Assembly (NCBI RefSeq): GCF_001517835.1
Contig: NZ_LOQG01000003.1
Location: 1-64,000, forward strand
Length of the DNA stretch: 64,000 nucleotides
Direction: 5' to 3'
DNA from: Caviibacter abscessus
GTDB lineage: Bacteria > Fusobacteriota > Fusobacteriia > Fusobacteriales > Leptotrichiaceae
Numbering within the stretch: position 1 is the stretch's first letter; the number at the start of each line of letters is the position of its first letter. A program made the translations under genes and the position numbers. This document shows, in pieces, positions 26,924 through 37,444 of this stretch. The notes under the pieces are model-generated. The model was not told the DNA's origin, ran no database searches, and saw only the letters and a list, made by a program, of their open reading frames with translations.

Positions 26924-28888
26924 ATGTCAGAAAAAAAATATGGATCAGATGACATAACGGTTTTAGAAGGATTAGAGGCTGTTAGAAAAAGACCTGGAAT
27001 GTATATAGGAACAACATCATCTAGAGGTTTACATCATTTAATATGGGAAATTGTAGACAATAGTATTGATGAAGCATTAGCAGGATACTGTAATACTATA
27101 AAAATAAGAATGTTACCCGACAATTATATTGAAGTTATAGATAATGGACGTGGAATACCAATAGATATGCACAAAACAGGTAAATCAACAATTGAAGTAG
27201 TTTTAACAATACTACATGCGGGAGGTAAGTTTAGTGATAAAAACTATACTTATTCAGGAGGACTTCATGGTGTAGGTATATCTGTTGTTAATGCGTTATC
27301 AACAGATTTAATTGTTACTGTTACAAGAGATGGTAAAGTTGTAAGACAAAACTTTTCAAAAGGTAAGGCTATAAGTGAATGTGAACAAATAGGAGTTGCA
27401 AATGAAAATGAACATGGAACGACTATAAAATTTAGACCAGATGAAGATATATTTGAAAGTATATTATTTGAATATAGTATTTTAGAGTCAAGATTAAGAG
27501 AGCTTGCTTATTTAAATACAGGTCTTAAAATTATTTTAACAGATGAAAGAGATGACGAAAGTGTAAAAAAAGAAGAATATTACTATGATGGTGGTATAAA
27601 AGACTTTGTTAATGAATTAGTCGAAGATGAGAAAGCGGTTTCACCAGTAATTTATATGAATGATAGAGTAATGATATCAGATAAGACAATTGATGAAAAT
27701 GGAAATGAAATAAACGCTAAATTTGTTGAAGTTGAAATTGCAATGACTTATAAAAATTCACAAGCAACAGTTGAATATTCATTTGTAAACAATATAAATA
27801 CATATGATGGTGGAACTCATGTTCAAGGGTTTAGAACATCGCTTACAAGAACTATGAATGATATTGCTAAACAATTAAATTTAGTAAAAGATAAAAAAGA
27901 TGAAAATTTACAAGGTTCAGATGTTAGAGAAGGACTTGTTTCAATTATAAATATAAAATTCCCTGAACCACAATTTGAAAGTCAAACAAAATCAAAACTT
28001 GGAAGTAGTGAAGCTACATCTGCTGTATCAAGCGTAGTTTCAAGTAAGCTTAAAATGTATCTTGAAGATCATCCAAAAGAAGCACAACTTATGATTGAAA
28101 AAATGCTTCTTAGTAAAAAAGCAAGAGAGGCTGCAAAACAAGCAAGATCTATGATACTTAAAAAAAATGGATTGGAAATAAGCCCATTACCTGGAAAACT
28201 TGCAGATTGTTCATCAAAAATACCTGATGAATGTGAAATTTATATAGTTGAGGGAGATTCTGCGGGAGGTTCTGCAAAACAAGGAAGAGACAGAAAGTTT
28301 CAAGCAATATTACCGCTTAGAGGTAAAATACTTAATGTTGAAAAAGCAGGAATGCATAAAATATTAGAAAATGCAGAAATAAAATCAATGATAACAGCTT
28401 TTGGTACAAACATTGGAGATAAATTTGATATTGAAAAATTAAACTATGGAAAAATAATAATAATGACAGATGCCGACGTAGACGGGGCTCATATTAGAAC
28501 ATTAATGCTTACTTTTTTCTTTAGATATTTAAGAGAATTAATAAATGATGGACACGTGTATATAGCTCAACCACCTTTATATAAAATACAAGTAGGAAAG
28601 AGTATAAAATATGCATATTCAGATGATGAATTAAGAAATGTAACACAAGTTTTAGAAAAAGAAAATAGAAGATATGCAATACAAAGATATAAAGGACTTG
28701 GAGAGATGAATCCTGAACAATTGTGGGAAACAACTATGGATCCTGCAACAAGAACATTACTTAAAGTTACTTTAGAAGATGCGAGTTATGCAGATAAAAT
28801 GTTTAATGTGCTTATGGGAGATAAGGTTGAACCTAGAAGACAATTTATTGAAGAACACGCGAATTATGTAAGAAACTTGGATATTTAA
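26924..28888 (+). CDS. gyrB: DNA gyrase subunit B
   Basis: The 654-residue protein has the GHKL ATPase motif EIVDNSIDEALAGYC near residue 40, the TOPRIM segment EGDSAGGSAKQGRDRKFQAI near residue 440, and DADVDGAHIRTLML near residue 518. Length fits GyrB of this type, without the enterobacterial insert. With GyrA it introduces negative supercoils. It opens a long plus-strand gene run; gyrA begins 11 bp later with an almost identical ribosome-binding region. Confidence 0.98.
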   Translation: MSEKKYGSDDITVLEGLEAVRKRPGMYIGTTSSRGLHHLIWEIVDNSIDEALAGYCNTIKIRMLPDNYIEVIDNGRGIPIDMHKTGKSTIEVVLTILHAGGKFSDKNYTYSGGLHGVGISVVNALSTDLIVTVTRDGKVVRQNFSKGKAISECEQIGVANENEHGTTIKFRPDEDIFESILFEYSILESRLRELAYLNTGLKIILTDERDDESVKKEEYYYDGGIKDFVNELVEDEKAVSPVIYMNDRVMISDKTIDENGNEINAKFVEVEIAMTYKNSQATVEYSFVNNINTYDGGTHVQGFRTSLTRTMNDIAKQLNLVKDKKDENLQGSDVREGLVSIINIKFPEPQFESQTKSKLGSSEATSAVSSVVSSKLKMYLEDHPKEAQLMIEKMLLSKKAREAAKQARSMILKKNGLEISPLPGKLADCSSKIPDECEIYIVEGDSAGGSAKQGRDRKFQAILPLRGKILNVEKAGMHKILENAEIKSMITAFGTNIGDKFDIEKLNYGKIIIMTDADVDGAHIRTLMLTFFFRYLRELINDGHVYIAQPPLYKIQVGKSIKYAYSDDELRNVTQVLEKENRRYAIQRYKGLGEMNPEQLWETTMDPATRTLLKVTLEDASYADKMFNVLMGDKVEPRRQFIEEHANYVRNLDI

Positions 28889-28899
28889 GGAGAAGATAA

Positions 28900-31428
28900 A
28901 TGTCAGATAAAATTATTGATAATAATGAAAATATAGAAGACAGTGAATTAATAAAAGAGATAATGAGCACCAAGAATAATGAAAAAGAAATCCCGGTATA
29001 TATTGAAGATGAAATAAAAGCTTCATATCTTGATTATTCAATGAGTGTAATTGTAAGTCGTGCATTACCAGATGTTAGAGATGGTTTAAAACCTGTGCAT
29101 AGAAGAATTTTATTTGCTATGAATGAATTAGGAATGACAAGTGATAAACCATTTAAAAAATCAGCAAGAATCGTTGGAGAAGTTTTAGGTAAGTATCACC
29201 CTCACGGAGATACAGCAGTATACAACTCAATGGTAAGAATGGCACAAGAATTTAATACAAGATATATGTTAATTGATGGGCATGGAAATTTTGGGTCGAT
29301 TGACGGAGATTCAGCTGCGGCAATGAGATATACAGAAGCAAGAATGTCAAAAGTTACAAATGAATTGTTGGAAGATATAAATAAAGACACAATTAATTTT
29401 AGAAAAAACTTTGATGAAAGTTTAGATGAACCTGAAGTATTACCTGCAAAATTACCTAACTTATTATTAAACGGAACAACAGGAATAGCAGTAGGAATGG
29501 CAACTAATATACCACCTCATAATCTTGCGGAATTATGTGATGGTATAATTGCATTAATTGATAATCCTGATACAAGTATAGAAGAACTTATGACACATAT
29601 AAAAGGACCTGATTTTCCAACAGGAGCAATAATAAATGGTAAACAGGGAATTTATGACGCCTATAAAACAGGTCGTGGTAAAATAAAAGTTATGGGTAAA
29701 GCTGATATAGTAACAAGTAAATCTGGAAAACAAAGTATAATTGTCAGTGAGATACCATATCAAGTGAATAAAGCAAAACTTATTGAGAAAATTGCTGAAC
29801 TTGCAAGAGAAAAGAAAATAGTAGGTATAACAGATTTAAGAGATGAATCTGATAGAGAAGGTATAAGAATAGTAATAGAAATTAAAAAGGGAGAAGAACC
29901 TGAACTAATTTTAAATAGATTATATAAATATACAGATTTAGAAACAACTTTTGGAGTAATAATGCTTGCTCTTGTAAAAAATATACCAAGAGTTTTAAAT
30001 TTAAAACAAATTTTATCAAAATACTTAGAACATAGATTAGAAGTTATTACAAGAAGAACTCAATATGATCTTGATAAAGCAAAAAGAAGAGCACATATAT
30101 TAGAAGGATTTAGAATAGCTCTTGATAATATTGATGAAATAATAAACTTAATAAAAGCTTCGAAAGATGCAAATGAGGCACGTGAAAAACTTATAGAACT
30201 TTATGGATTTACTGAAATACAAGCAAGAGCAATACTTGATATGCGTTTACAAAGACTTACAGGTCTTGAAAGAGATAAAATAGAACAAGAATATAACGAA
30301 ATAATTGCATTAATTGAAAATCTTCAAGCGATTTTAGAAAGTGAAGAAAAGAAATACTCAATAATAAAAACAGAAGTAATTGAACTTAAAACGAATTATT
30401 CAGATAAGAGAAGAACTCAAATTCAAAATATAAGAACAGAAATAGACATAGAAGATTTAATTAAAGAAGAAGATGTTGTTGTAACAATAACAAATAAAGG
30501 TTATGTAAAAAGAACACAAGTAGCAACATATAAACTTCAAAAAAGAGGTGGAGTAGGAGTAAATTCTACAAACACAGTTGAAAATGATGAAGTTCAAAAT
30601 ATATACACTGTTAAAACTTTAGATAAACTCCTTATTTTCACAGATAAAGGTAAGGCATATAGTCTTAAAGTTTATGAAATTCCTGAAGCAAGTAAAACTG
30701 CTAGAGGAAAATTAATGAGTAATATAATAAACCTTGTAGAAGGTGAAAGTGTAAGTGCAATATTAAATATTGCAGGAGCTTCAAAAGATGCAGAATTATT
30801 CTTCTTAACAAAAAATGGAATTGCTAAAAAATGTAAACTTGAATATTTCCTAAACATTAATAAATCAGGACTTATCGCAACTAAATTAGATGATGACGAT
30901 GAGCTAGTTTTTGTAAATCTAAGTGAAGGAAATAAAGATGAAATATTTATTGCTACAAAAAAAGGAAATTCAGTTAGAATAAGTGAAGCAGATGTAAGAA
31001 GTATGGGAAGAAATACAAGAGGAGTAAAAGCTATAAAACTTCATAAAAATGATAGCGTTGCTTCAGCTTGCATAATAGATTCTGTAAAAGATAAAGAAAA
31101 ATTAGAAGTATTAACTATTTCTCAAGAAGGATATGGAAAAACTACAGCACTAAGTGAATATAAATTGCAAAAAAGAGGCGGTTCAGGAATAAAGAATTTC
31201 AAAATTGCAAGTAAAACAGGAGATGTTGTAGCTTCTTTAATAATAAATAGAGAAGAAGATAAAGAAATTATGGTTATAACTAAAGATGGAACATTAATAA
31301 GAACTTCTATATCTTCAATATCAAATTATAGTAGAGCAACATCAGGTGTTAGAGTTATGAATGTCAGAAACGAGGATCTTGTAACTTCTGTTGCATTATC
31401 AACTGAAGGAGATGAAAATAATGACTAA
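28900..31428 (+). CDS. gyrA: DNA gyrase subunit A
   Basis: The 842-residue protein has the catalytic tyrosine Y144 in [12 protein letters not shown], and the C-terminal DNA-wrapping domain with the GyrA-box QKRGGVGV near residue 547, plus other blades. The N-terminus carries about 22 more residues than E. coli GyrA. In the quinolone-determining region, [17 protein letters not shown], threonine and asparagine stand where E. coli has S83 and D87. The stop overlaps the next start. Confidence 0.98.
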   Translation: MSDKIIDNNENIEDSELIKEIMSTKNNEKEIPVYIEDEIKASYLDYSMSVIVSRALPDVRDGLKPVHRRILFAMNELGMTSDKPFKKSARIVGEVLGKYHPHGDTAVYNSMVRMAQEFNTRYMLIDGHGNFGSIDGDSAAAMRYTEARMSKVTNELLEDINKDTINFRKNFDESLDEPEVLPAKLPNLLLNGTTGIAVGMATNIPPHNLAELCDGIIALIDNPDTSIEELMTHIKGPDFPTGAIINGKQGIYDAYKTGRGKIKVMGKADIVTSKSGKQSIIVSEIPYQVNKAKLIEKIAELAREKKIVGITDLRDESDREGIRIVIEIKKGEEPELILNRLYKYTDLETTFGVIMLALVKNIPRVLNLKQILSKYLEHRLEVITRRTQYDLDKAKRRAHILEGFRIALDNIDEIINLIKASKDANEAREKLIELYGFTEIQARAILDMRLQRLTGLERDKIEQEYNEIIALIENLQAILESEEKKYSIIKTEVIELKTNYSDKRRTQIQNIRTEIDIEDLIKEEDVVVTITNKGYVKRTQVATYKLQKRGGVGVNSTNTVENDEVQNIYTVKTLDKLLIFTDKGKAYSLKVYEIPEASKTARGKLMSNIINLVEGESVSAILNIAGASKDAELFFLTKNGIAKKCKLEYFLNINKSGLIATKLDDDDELVFVNLSEGNKDEIFIATKKGNSVRISEADVRSMGRNTRGVKAIKLHKNDSVASACIIDSVKDKEKLEVLTISQEGYGKTTALSEYKLQKRGGSGIKNFKIASKTGDVVASLIINREEDKEIMVITKDGTLIRTSISSISNYSRATSGVRVMNVRNEDLVTSVALSTEGDENND

Positions 31429-32185
31429 TAAAAAATTTCTATTTTTATTAACAGATGAACATGAAGTAAATTATGCTATAAAGTTTTCTAAATCAATGAA
31501 AGAAAAATTTGAATCTGCATTAACTTATGCTGTATATGTAAAAGATATTATGAAATATGAAATTTTTCCAACAAGTATAGACGGAATATCTATACATGGT
31601 TCAACATCTATGTTAGTTAATGAATACAAAAATTTGGAAGCAAAAATATATGAAGGTATAAAAGAAAAAGCTTTTGGTAATTTTGATAAAGTATATAGTG
31701 TTGAAGGTGAAACTTGCGAAGTTATATTAGAAGAATTAAAAGCATATGATGCCTTGATAGTAGTTAAAAATGAAAAACTTAGTTATGGAATGCAAGAATT
31801 ATTAAAAACAGCATATAAACCGTTAATAATAATAAGTAAAGAAGATAGAGAATACAAATTCGATAAAATATTAATGTTAAATGATGGTGGTTTCAAAGTA
31901 AATAGAAGTATTTTTGCATATTTTCATTTATTTGGAGAAAGCAATATAGATGTATTAAGAGTAAATGTTGAAGATAAAAACAGACTTACTGAAAGATTTG
32001 GAAATATATGTAATATAATAGATAAAACTGGAGATAATGAAGCACAAATAATAAAGGATTTTGCTAAACCTTATGATATGATAGTTATGGGAGGTCTTAG
32101 TTATTCTTACTTATTAGAAAGATTAACGGGTCAAACAGGACTAAAAGTTATTGAAGATTCTACAAATCCAATATTCATAGGATAA
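31421..32185 (+). CDS. universal-stress-protein-like cytoplasmic protein
   Basis: Start chosen at 31421, where ATGACTAA overlaps the gyrA stop and GAAGGAGATG lies upstream; earlier in-frame starts lie deep inside gyrA. The product has 254 residues and reads as two weak Usp-like halves: [20 protein letters not shown] at the start, [28 protein letters not shown] in the middle, and a final [35 protein letters not shown] resembling the C-terminal nucleotide-binding loop. Function is unknown. Confidence 0.7.
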   Translation: MTNKKFLFLLTDEHEVNYAIKFSKSMKEKFESALTYAVYVKDIMKYEIFPTSIDGISIHGSTSMLVNEYKNLEAKIYEGIKEKAFGNFDKVYSVEGETCEVILEELKAYDALIVVKNEKLSYGMQELLKTAYKPLIIISKEDREYKFDKILMLNDGGFKVNRSIFAYFHLFGESNIDVLRVNVEDKNRLTERFGNICNIIDKTGDNEAQIIKDFAKPYDMIVMGGLSYSYLLERLTGQTGLKVIEDSTNPIFIG

Positions 32186-32197
32186 AGGGGAACTAAA

Positions 32198-33556
32198 ATG
32201 GAACACAATATTAATCTTGATAAACAACAATTTAAAGTGACAAAAATTATTGAAACAGTTATGACTTGGTTATTAGGTTTTTGCTTTTTGATAGGATTTA
32301 TAACAGTTGCAAAAATTGCTGATGCGGTATATAGATATTTACATAATACATCATCAAATTATGGTTTTGTAGATATAATAATGCAATTAATTAATCAAGA
32401 AAAGGATTTAAAGGCAATAGAAACATTAGGTACAATTTATAGAGCTTTTATATTTATCCTAATAATAAGTTTTGCTATACTTGTAATATTTAGAATAGTT
32501 TCAAAAGAAATGTCTAAACTTATGCAATTTAGTTCAGTAACAGCAATATCTTCAATACTATTTTCTTGTTATTTGTTGTTTATTACAAAGGATATATTTT
32601 ATGCAATAAAAAGCATTAATAATAGGCTATATAGCAGTGATTTTTCAAAGGCTATTTATCTTATGGCAAAATTACAATATATAAAAGATTTGGGATATAT
32701 AATATATATCGTACTTATTTTAAGTTTAGCTATAACTTTTGTAGCATTTGTTTGCAATTTTTATGAAACAATTTTAAAAACAGATAAGGCTAGTTCAAAA
32801 TATCTAAGTTTACTGGTTTTAAATTCAACAATAATATGTTTAGCAAATTTAGGTATATATAATTATTATGTAATAAGAAATGCAAATATTATTAATCCTT
32901 TTAATTATTTTGTTTTTGGTTACACATTAGATGATAAAGGAGAAATTAAATCAAAAGCATATGTAAATTATAAAAAAATTGAAACCAAGTATATTGATCC
33001 ATTTTTAAGAAATTTTCTTGAAGAAGGTTTAACATTTGATATTGAAAATTCAAAGAAAACTTTAGAAGGAAAAGAAAACTTAAAAATTGAAGCATCTTAT
33101 GATTTAGAAAAAGCAAATGAACTTGGTATAAAAATAAATAAACTTTCAAAGTATGTTAAATTAATTGATAAACCAATTTTAATAAAGAAAAAAGAAGATT
33201 TAATTGAAAAAAAATTAGAGCATTATCTTAGAAAATACGACACTAGATATTTAACAAAATCTACCAAGGATGAACATACCGGTCTTTATTATTTATTAGA
33301 TGAAAACAAAAATTTAGACATAGTATTTGTTCAAAAACTTAAAATACAGTACTTACCATATAATATTACAAAAATGTTATCAAAAGATACAGAATATGTA
33401 TACAATACAATCTATATTGGAAATGTATTTGTAAATTCAAAAAAAGATGTTATTGGCATAAGTGGAACAAATAATATGAATGGTGTTAGATATGCACAAA
33501 ATGAAAAGGAACTAAAAGAATTTATTAAAATGTGGAAACTAAACAAAATTAATTGA
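32198..33556 (+). CDS. membrane protein of unknown function
   Basis: I do not recognise this 452-residue protein. About five hydrophobic segments lie in the first 225 residues (near 22-42, 80-100, 110-130, 165-190 and 203-225). The rest is a lysine-rich soluble domain with no motif I can name. It starts 12 bp after the usp-like gene behind AAAGGGGAAC and ends 10 bp before pheS, so it belongs to the same transcript. Nothing suggests decay: the frame is clean and codon use matches its neighbours. Confidence 0.75.
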   Translation: MEHNINLDKQQFKVTKIIETVMTWLLGFCFLIGFITVAKIADAVYRYLHNTSSNYGFVDIIMQLINQEKDLKAIETLGTIYRAFIFILIISFAILVIFRIVSKEMSKLMQFSSVTAISSILFSCYLLFITKDIFYAIKSINNRLYSSDFSKAIYLMAKLQYIKDLGYIIYIVLILSLAITFVAFVCNFYETILKTDKASSKYLSLLVLNSTIICLANLGIYNYYVIRNANIINPFNYFVFGYTLDDKGEIKSKAYVNYKKIETKYIDPFLRNFLEEGLTFDIENSKKTLEGKENLKIEASYDLEKANELGIKINKLSKYVKLIDKPILIKKKEDLIEKKLEHYLRKYDTRYLTKSTKDEHTGLYYLLDENKNLDIVFVQKLKIQYLPYNITKMLSKDTEYVYNTIYIGNVFVNSKKDVIGISGTNNMNGVRYAQNEKELKEFIKMWKLNKIN

Positions 33557-33566
33557 GAGGTTTGGA

Positions 33567-34583
33567 ATGGAAAATAAGTTAAAACAACTAAAAGACTTTT
33601 TTTCTGAAAAGTTAAAAAATGTAGTTGATATTAATGAATTAAACGAAATAAAAGTAAAAGCTTTTGGAAAAAAAGGTGAATTTACCAATTTAATGAAGGA
33701 AATGGCGAATATAACACCTGATGAAAGAAAAGTTTTAGGAAAACTAATAAATGAAGCCCGTTCAAATGTTGAAGAATTAATTGAGGTAACTTTATGTAAA
33801 ATAAAAGAAGAAATTAAACAAAATAGAATAAAAAATGAAACTATAGATGTTTCTTTACCAGGTAGAATACAACAAACAGGAAGTATGCACCCAATAACAA
33901 AGACAATGAAAGAATTAAAAGATATAGTTTCTGAAATGGGATTTGATATAGTAGATGGTCCTGAGATAGAGTTGGTTAAGTATAATTTTGATGCACTTAA
34001 TATACCTAAGACACATCCATCAAGAGACAAAACAGATACTTTCTATATCACTGATGATACATTATTAAGAACACAAACATCACCAATGCAAATTAGATAT
34101 ATGCTAGAACATAAACCTCCATTTAGGATGGTTTCGTTAGGGAAAGTATATAGACCTGATTATGATATATCGCATACACCTATGTTTCATCAAATAGAAG
34201 GACTTATGATAGGAGAAGATGTTTCTTTTTCAAACTTTAAGGCTATGTTAGAATTAATAGTAAAAAGAATATTTGGTTCTGATAGAAAAGTAAGATTTAG
34301 ACCTCACTTTTTTCCGTTTACTGAACCTTCTGCTGAAATGGACGTTGAATGTGCTATGTGTAAGGGTTCTGGTTGTAGACTTTGCAAAAACACAGGTTGG
34401 CTTGAAATATTAGGTAGTGGTATGGTAAATAACAAAGTGCTTGAAGCAGCTAACATAGATTCTACGAAATATCAAGGATTTGCTTTTGGAATGGGAATTG
34501 AAAGAATAACAATGTTAAAATATGGTATTGATGATTTAAGAGCATTTTATGAAAATGATATTAGATTTTTAGAGCAATTTTAA
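33567..34583 (+). CDS. pheS: phenylalanyl-tRNA synthetase alpha subunit
   Basis: The 338-residue class II synthetase subunit has an N-terminal coiled coil (about 1-85), then motif 2 in SLGKVYRPDYDISHTPMFHQIEG and motif 3 in FGMGIERITMLKYGIDDLRAFYENDIRFL at the end. It also carries the zinc-like cluster CAMCKGSGCRLCKNTGW near residue 265. It charges tRNA-Phe together with PheT, encoded 20 bp downstream. Confidence 0.97.
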   Translation: MENKLKQLKDFFSEKLKNVVDINELNEIKVKAFGKKGEFTNLMKEMANITPDERKVLGKLINEARSNVEELIEVTLCKIKEEIKQNRIKNETIDVSLPGRIQQTGSMHPITKTMKELKDIVSEMGFDIVDGPEIELVKYNFDALNIPKTHPSRDKTDTFYITDDTLLRTQTSPMQIRYMLEHKPPFRMVSLGKVYRPDYDISHTPMFHQIEGLMIGEDVSFSNFKAMLELIVKRIFGSDRKVRFRPHFFPFTEPSAEMDVECAMCKGSGCRLCKNTGWLEILGSGMVNNKVLEAANIDSTKYQGFAFGMGIERITMLKYGIDDLRAFYENDIRFLEQF

Positions 34584-34603
34584 TGGAAAGGATACAATAA
34601 AAA

Positions 34604-36991
34604 ATGTTAATTTCACTTAATTGGTTAAACGAGTACGTTGACATAAAAAATAAAAGTATAAAAGAATTAGAAAATGCCTTAACCATGATAGGTCAAGAAG
34701 TAGAAAAAATAGAAAATAAATACGAATATCTTGATAAGGTTGTTACAGCTAAAATTGTTGAATATAAAATGCATGAAGATTCAGATCACTTAACTGTTTG
34801 TAAAGTGGATAATGGCAAAGAAATATTACAAGTAGTTTGTGGTGCAAGTAATCATAAAAATGGGGACATTGTAGCTCTTGCACAAGTGGGTACTAAACTT
34901 TCTCCTGATTTTGAAATAAAAAAAGGAAAAATTAGAGGTGTTGAATCAAATGGGATGTTATGTTCTCAAAAAGAACTAGGACTTGGAGAAGAACATAATG
35001 GAATAATAATATTTCCACAAGATACCCCTATAGGAGTATCACTTAATAAACTTTTAGGTAAAGATGACATAATTTTTGAGCTTGAAATAACTCCTAATAG
35101 ACCGGATTGTTTATCATATATAGGAATTGCAAGAGAACTTGGTGCATATTATGGGATTAAAGTTAAAAATCCAAGTTGTAAAATAAAAGAAGAAAGTACT
35201 AAAGCAAATAATATAGATGTAAAAATAAATGATGAAAAATTATCAAAAAGATATGTTGCAAGAATAATTGAAAATGTAAAAGTTGGACCTTCACCAAAAT
35301 GGTTAAAAGATAAACTTGAGTCATTAGGTATGAAAAGTATTAATAATATAGTTGATGCTTCTAATTTTGTTATGTTAGAACAAAATCAACCAAATCATAT
35401 ATTTGATTTAGATAAATTAAGTTCTAATAGTATTGAAGTAGATACTGCAACATATAAAGAAAAGTTTATTACTTTAGATAATCAAGAATTGGAATTAGAT
35501 AACCAAGATATTGTAATTAAAGCAAATGGTAAAGCAGTAGCACTTGCAGGTGTTATGGGTGGACTTAATACTTGTGTAGATGACAATACAAAAAATATTT
35601 TATTAGAAGTTGCACATTTTAATTCACAAAACATTAGAAAAACATCAAGAAAATATACAATAATTTCAGAATCATCATATAGATTTGAAAGAAGAGTAGA
35701 TAGTTCTAATTTACATAATGTGGTAAATAGACTTGCAAATGTAATACAAGAAGTTGCAGGAGGACAAATACTTTATAGTATAAAAGAAGATGTTAAAATT
35801 ATTGACAAAGCTTTGGTTTCAACATTAAATTTAGAAAGACTATATAGATTTGTCGGAAAAGTAATTGATAAATCAACTGTAATAAAAATATTAGAAAATC
35901 TTGAAATTAAGGTAGTTGATTTAGGAGATAATTTAGAGCTTATTGCACCAAGTTTTAGAGCAGATTTAGTAAATGAACAAGATTATTTTGAAGAAATAAT
36001 AAGAATGTACGGTTTTGATAACATAGAAAATGTATTACCTAGATTAGATATTAATAAAAATAGAGTGGTAGATACAACAAAATTGAATTATATTATAAAA
36101 GAAATATGTTCAAATTTAGGATTAAGAGAAGTCATTAATTATAGTTTTATACCTAAAAAAGCATTAGAACTTATAAAAACAGAAATAGATGAAACGAATA
36201 TTATTGAAATAGAAAATCCTATTACAGAAGATTTTGCAATTATGAGATCAAATTTAATGTACAGTCTTTTAAAAAATGTTAAGGATAATTTTAATAAAAG
36301 TTTTACAAATATTAGATTTTTTGAAGTTAGTAAAGTTTTTGAAAAATTAAATGATAAAATTACTGAAACTGAAAATCTAGCAGTAGTTCTTGCAGGAGCA
36401 ACTGATAAGAATATCTATGATAAGGGAACTAGTTACGATTTTTATGATATTAAAGGTATTTTTGAAAAAATATTTGAAAAACTTGGAATTAATTCATATA
36501 GATTATTTAGATCTGAAAGTAATAAATTACACCCTGGAAGATCTGCTGATATTTTTATAGGCAAAGAAAAGTTAGCAAGTTTTGGAGAAATACACCCTGA
36601 TATACAAGAAAATTTTGGACTTGAAAATAAAGCAGTAATGTATTTGGAAGTTAATATTTTAAAATTATCAAAATACATAAAAAATGCAATAAAATATAAG
36701 ACTCTTAGTAAATATCAATCAACAACAAGAGATTTAGCTTTAGTTGCAAGGGAAGAAGTTTTAATTGGAGATGTACTAAAAGCAGTTGAAAAAATTGATC
36801 CAATAGTACAAAAAGTTGAATTATTTGACATATATAGAGGTATAGGAGTTGAATTAGGTTATAAGAGTTTTGCAATATCAATACTTATGAGAGATGCAAA
36901 TAAAACTCTTGAAGAAAAAGATATAAATGCTGTACTTGAAAAAATTAAAGAAAAATTAAGTAAGGATTTTGGAGCAATATTAAGACAATAA
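34604..36991 (+). CDS. pheT: phenylalanyl-tRNA synthetase beta subunit
   Basis: The 795-residue protein starts with LISLNWLNEYVDI and an OB-fold tRNA-binding domain with ICGASN-like VVCGASNHKNGDIVALAQVG near residue 85. The B3/B4 editing domain, B5, the core-like domain and a C-terminal ferredoxin-like anticodon-binding domain (KYQSTTRDLALVAREEV near residue 703) follow. Length is normal. It is in an operon with pheS. Confidence 0.97.
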   Translation: MLISLNWLNEYVDIKNKSIKELENALTMIGQEVEKIENKYEYLDKVVTAKIVEYKMHEDSDHLTVCKVDNGKEILQVVCGASNHKNGDIVALAQVGTKLSPDFEIKKGKIRGVESNGMLCSQKELGLGEEHNGIIIFPQDTPIGVSLNKLLGKDDIIFELEITPNRPDCLSYIGIARELGAYYGIKVKNPSCKIKEESTKANNIDVKINDEKLSKRYVARIIENVKVGPSPKWLKDKLESLGMKSINNIVDASNFVMLEQNQPNHIFDLDKLSSNSIEVDTATYKEKFITLDNQELELDNQDIVIKANGKAVALAGVMGGLNTCVDDNTKNILLEVAHFNSQNIRKTSRKYTIISESSYRFERRVDSSNLHNVVNRLANVIQEVAGGQILYSIKEDVKIIDKALVSTLNLERLYRFVGKVIDKSTVIKILENLEIKVVDLGDNLELIAPSFRADLVNEQDYFEEIIRMYGFDNIENVLPRLDINKNRVVDTTKLNYIIKEICSNLGLREVINYSFIPKKALELIKTEIDETNIIEIENPITEDFAIMRSNLMYSLLKNVKDNFNKSFTNIRFFEVSKVFEKLNDKITETENLAVVLAGATDKNIYDKGTSYDFYDIKGIFEKIFEKLGINSYRLFRSESNKLHPGRSADIFIGKEKLASFGEIHPDIQENFGLENKAVMYLEVNILKLSKYIKNAIKYKTLSKYQSTTRDLALVAREEVLIGDVLKAVEKIDPIVQKVELFDIYRGIGVELGYKSFAISILMRDANKTLEEKDINAVLEKIKEKLSKDFGAILRQ

Positions 36992-37001
36992 TGGAGAAAA
37001 A

Positions 37002-37436
37002 ATGAAAAAACTATTAAGTGTATTTGTAATATTTTTATTCCTTTTATCTTGTTCTATATCAGCAAAAACAGTTAAAAATTCAGAATTTTCAAATATTAGT
37101 TTGAAAAATTTAAATACAGAAGTAAAAAATGGTAAAACATACACTAAAATTGAATATATATATTCAGAATTAGGTAGTTTAAGAACAAGTAATAAAGGAA
37201 TTATGACAATTGTATCAGATGTTAAAACTGAAAATAATATTGTTTATGCTAAAGATGCAAAAATAATAGATATTATTAGAGATAATGGATACGTTGAAGA
37301 GCAAAAAGTAAGTCAAGTTATTACAAATCTTGTTTTAAATATATTGACAGTAAAACCTTTGAATGATTTTAATGGTAAATATTATGCTGAAAATATTCAA
37401 TTTACTGATAGTGAGATAGTTGTTGAGGAAGAATAG
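37002..37436 (+). CDS. small putative lipoprotein
   Basis: The 144-residue protein has a signal peptide with the lipobox-like FLLSCS, placing a lipidated cysteine near residue 17; cleavage after SISA is an alternative. The mature part alternates short beta-type stretches and has no motif I recognise, though it resembles small secreted LptA-like or cell-envelope proteins in size. It begins 10 bp behind pheT and ends 8 bp before the broken pepF gene. Confidence 0.7.
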   Translation: MKKLLSVFVIFLFLLSCSISAKTVKNSEFSNISLKNLNTEVKNGKTYTKIEYIYSELGSLRTSNKGIMTIVSDVKTENNIVYAKDAKIIDIIRDNGYVEEQKVSQVITNLVLNILTVKPLNDFNGKYYAENIQFTDSEIVVEEE

Positions 37437-37444
37437 GAAAATAT

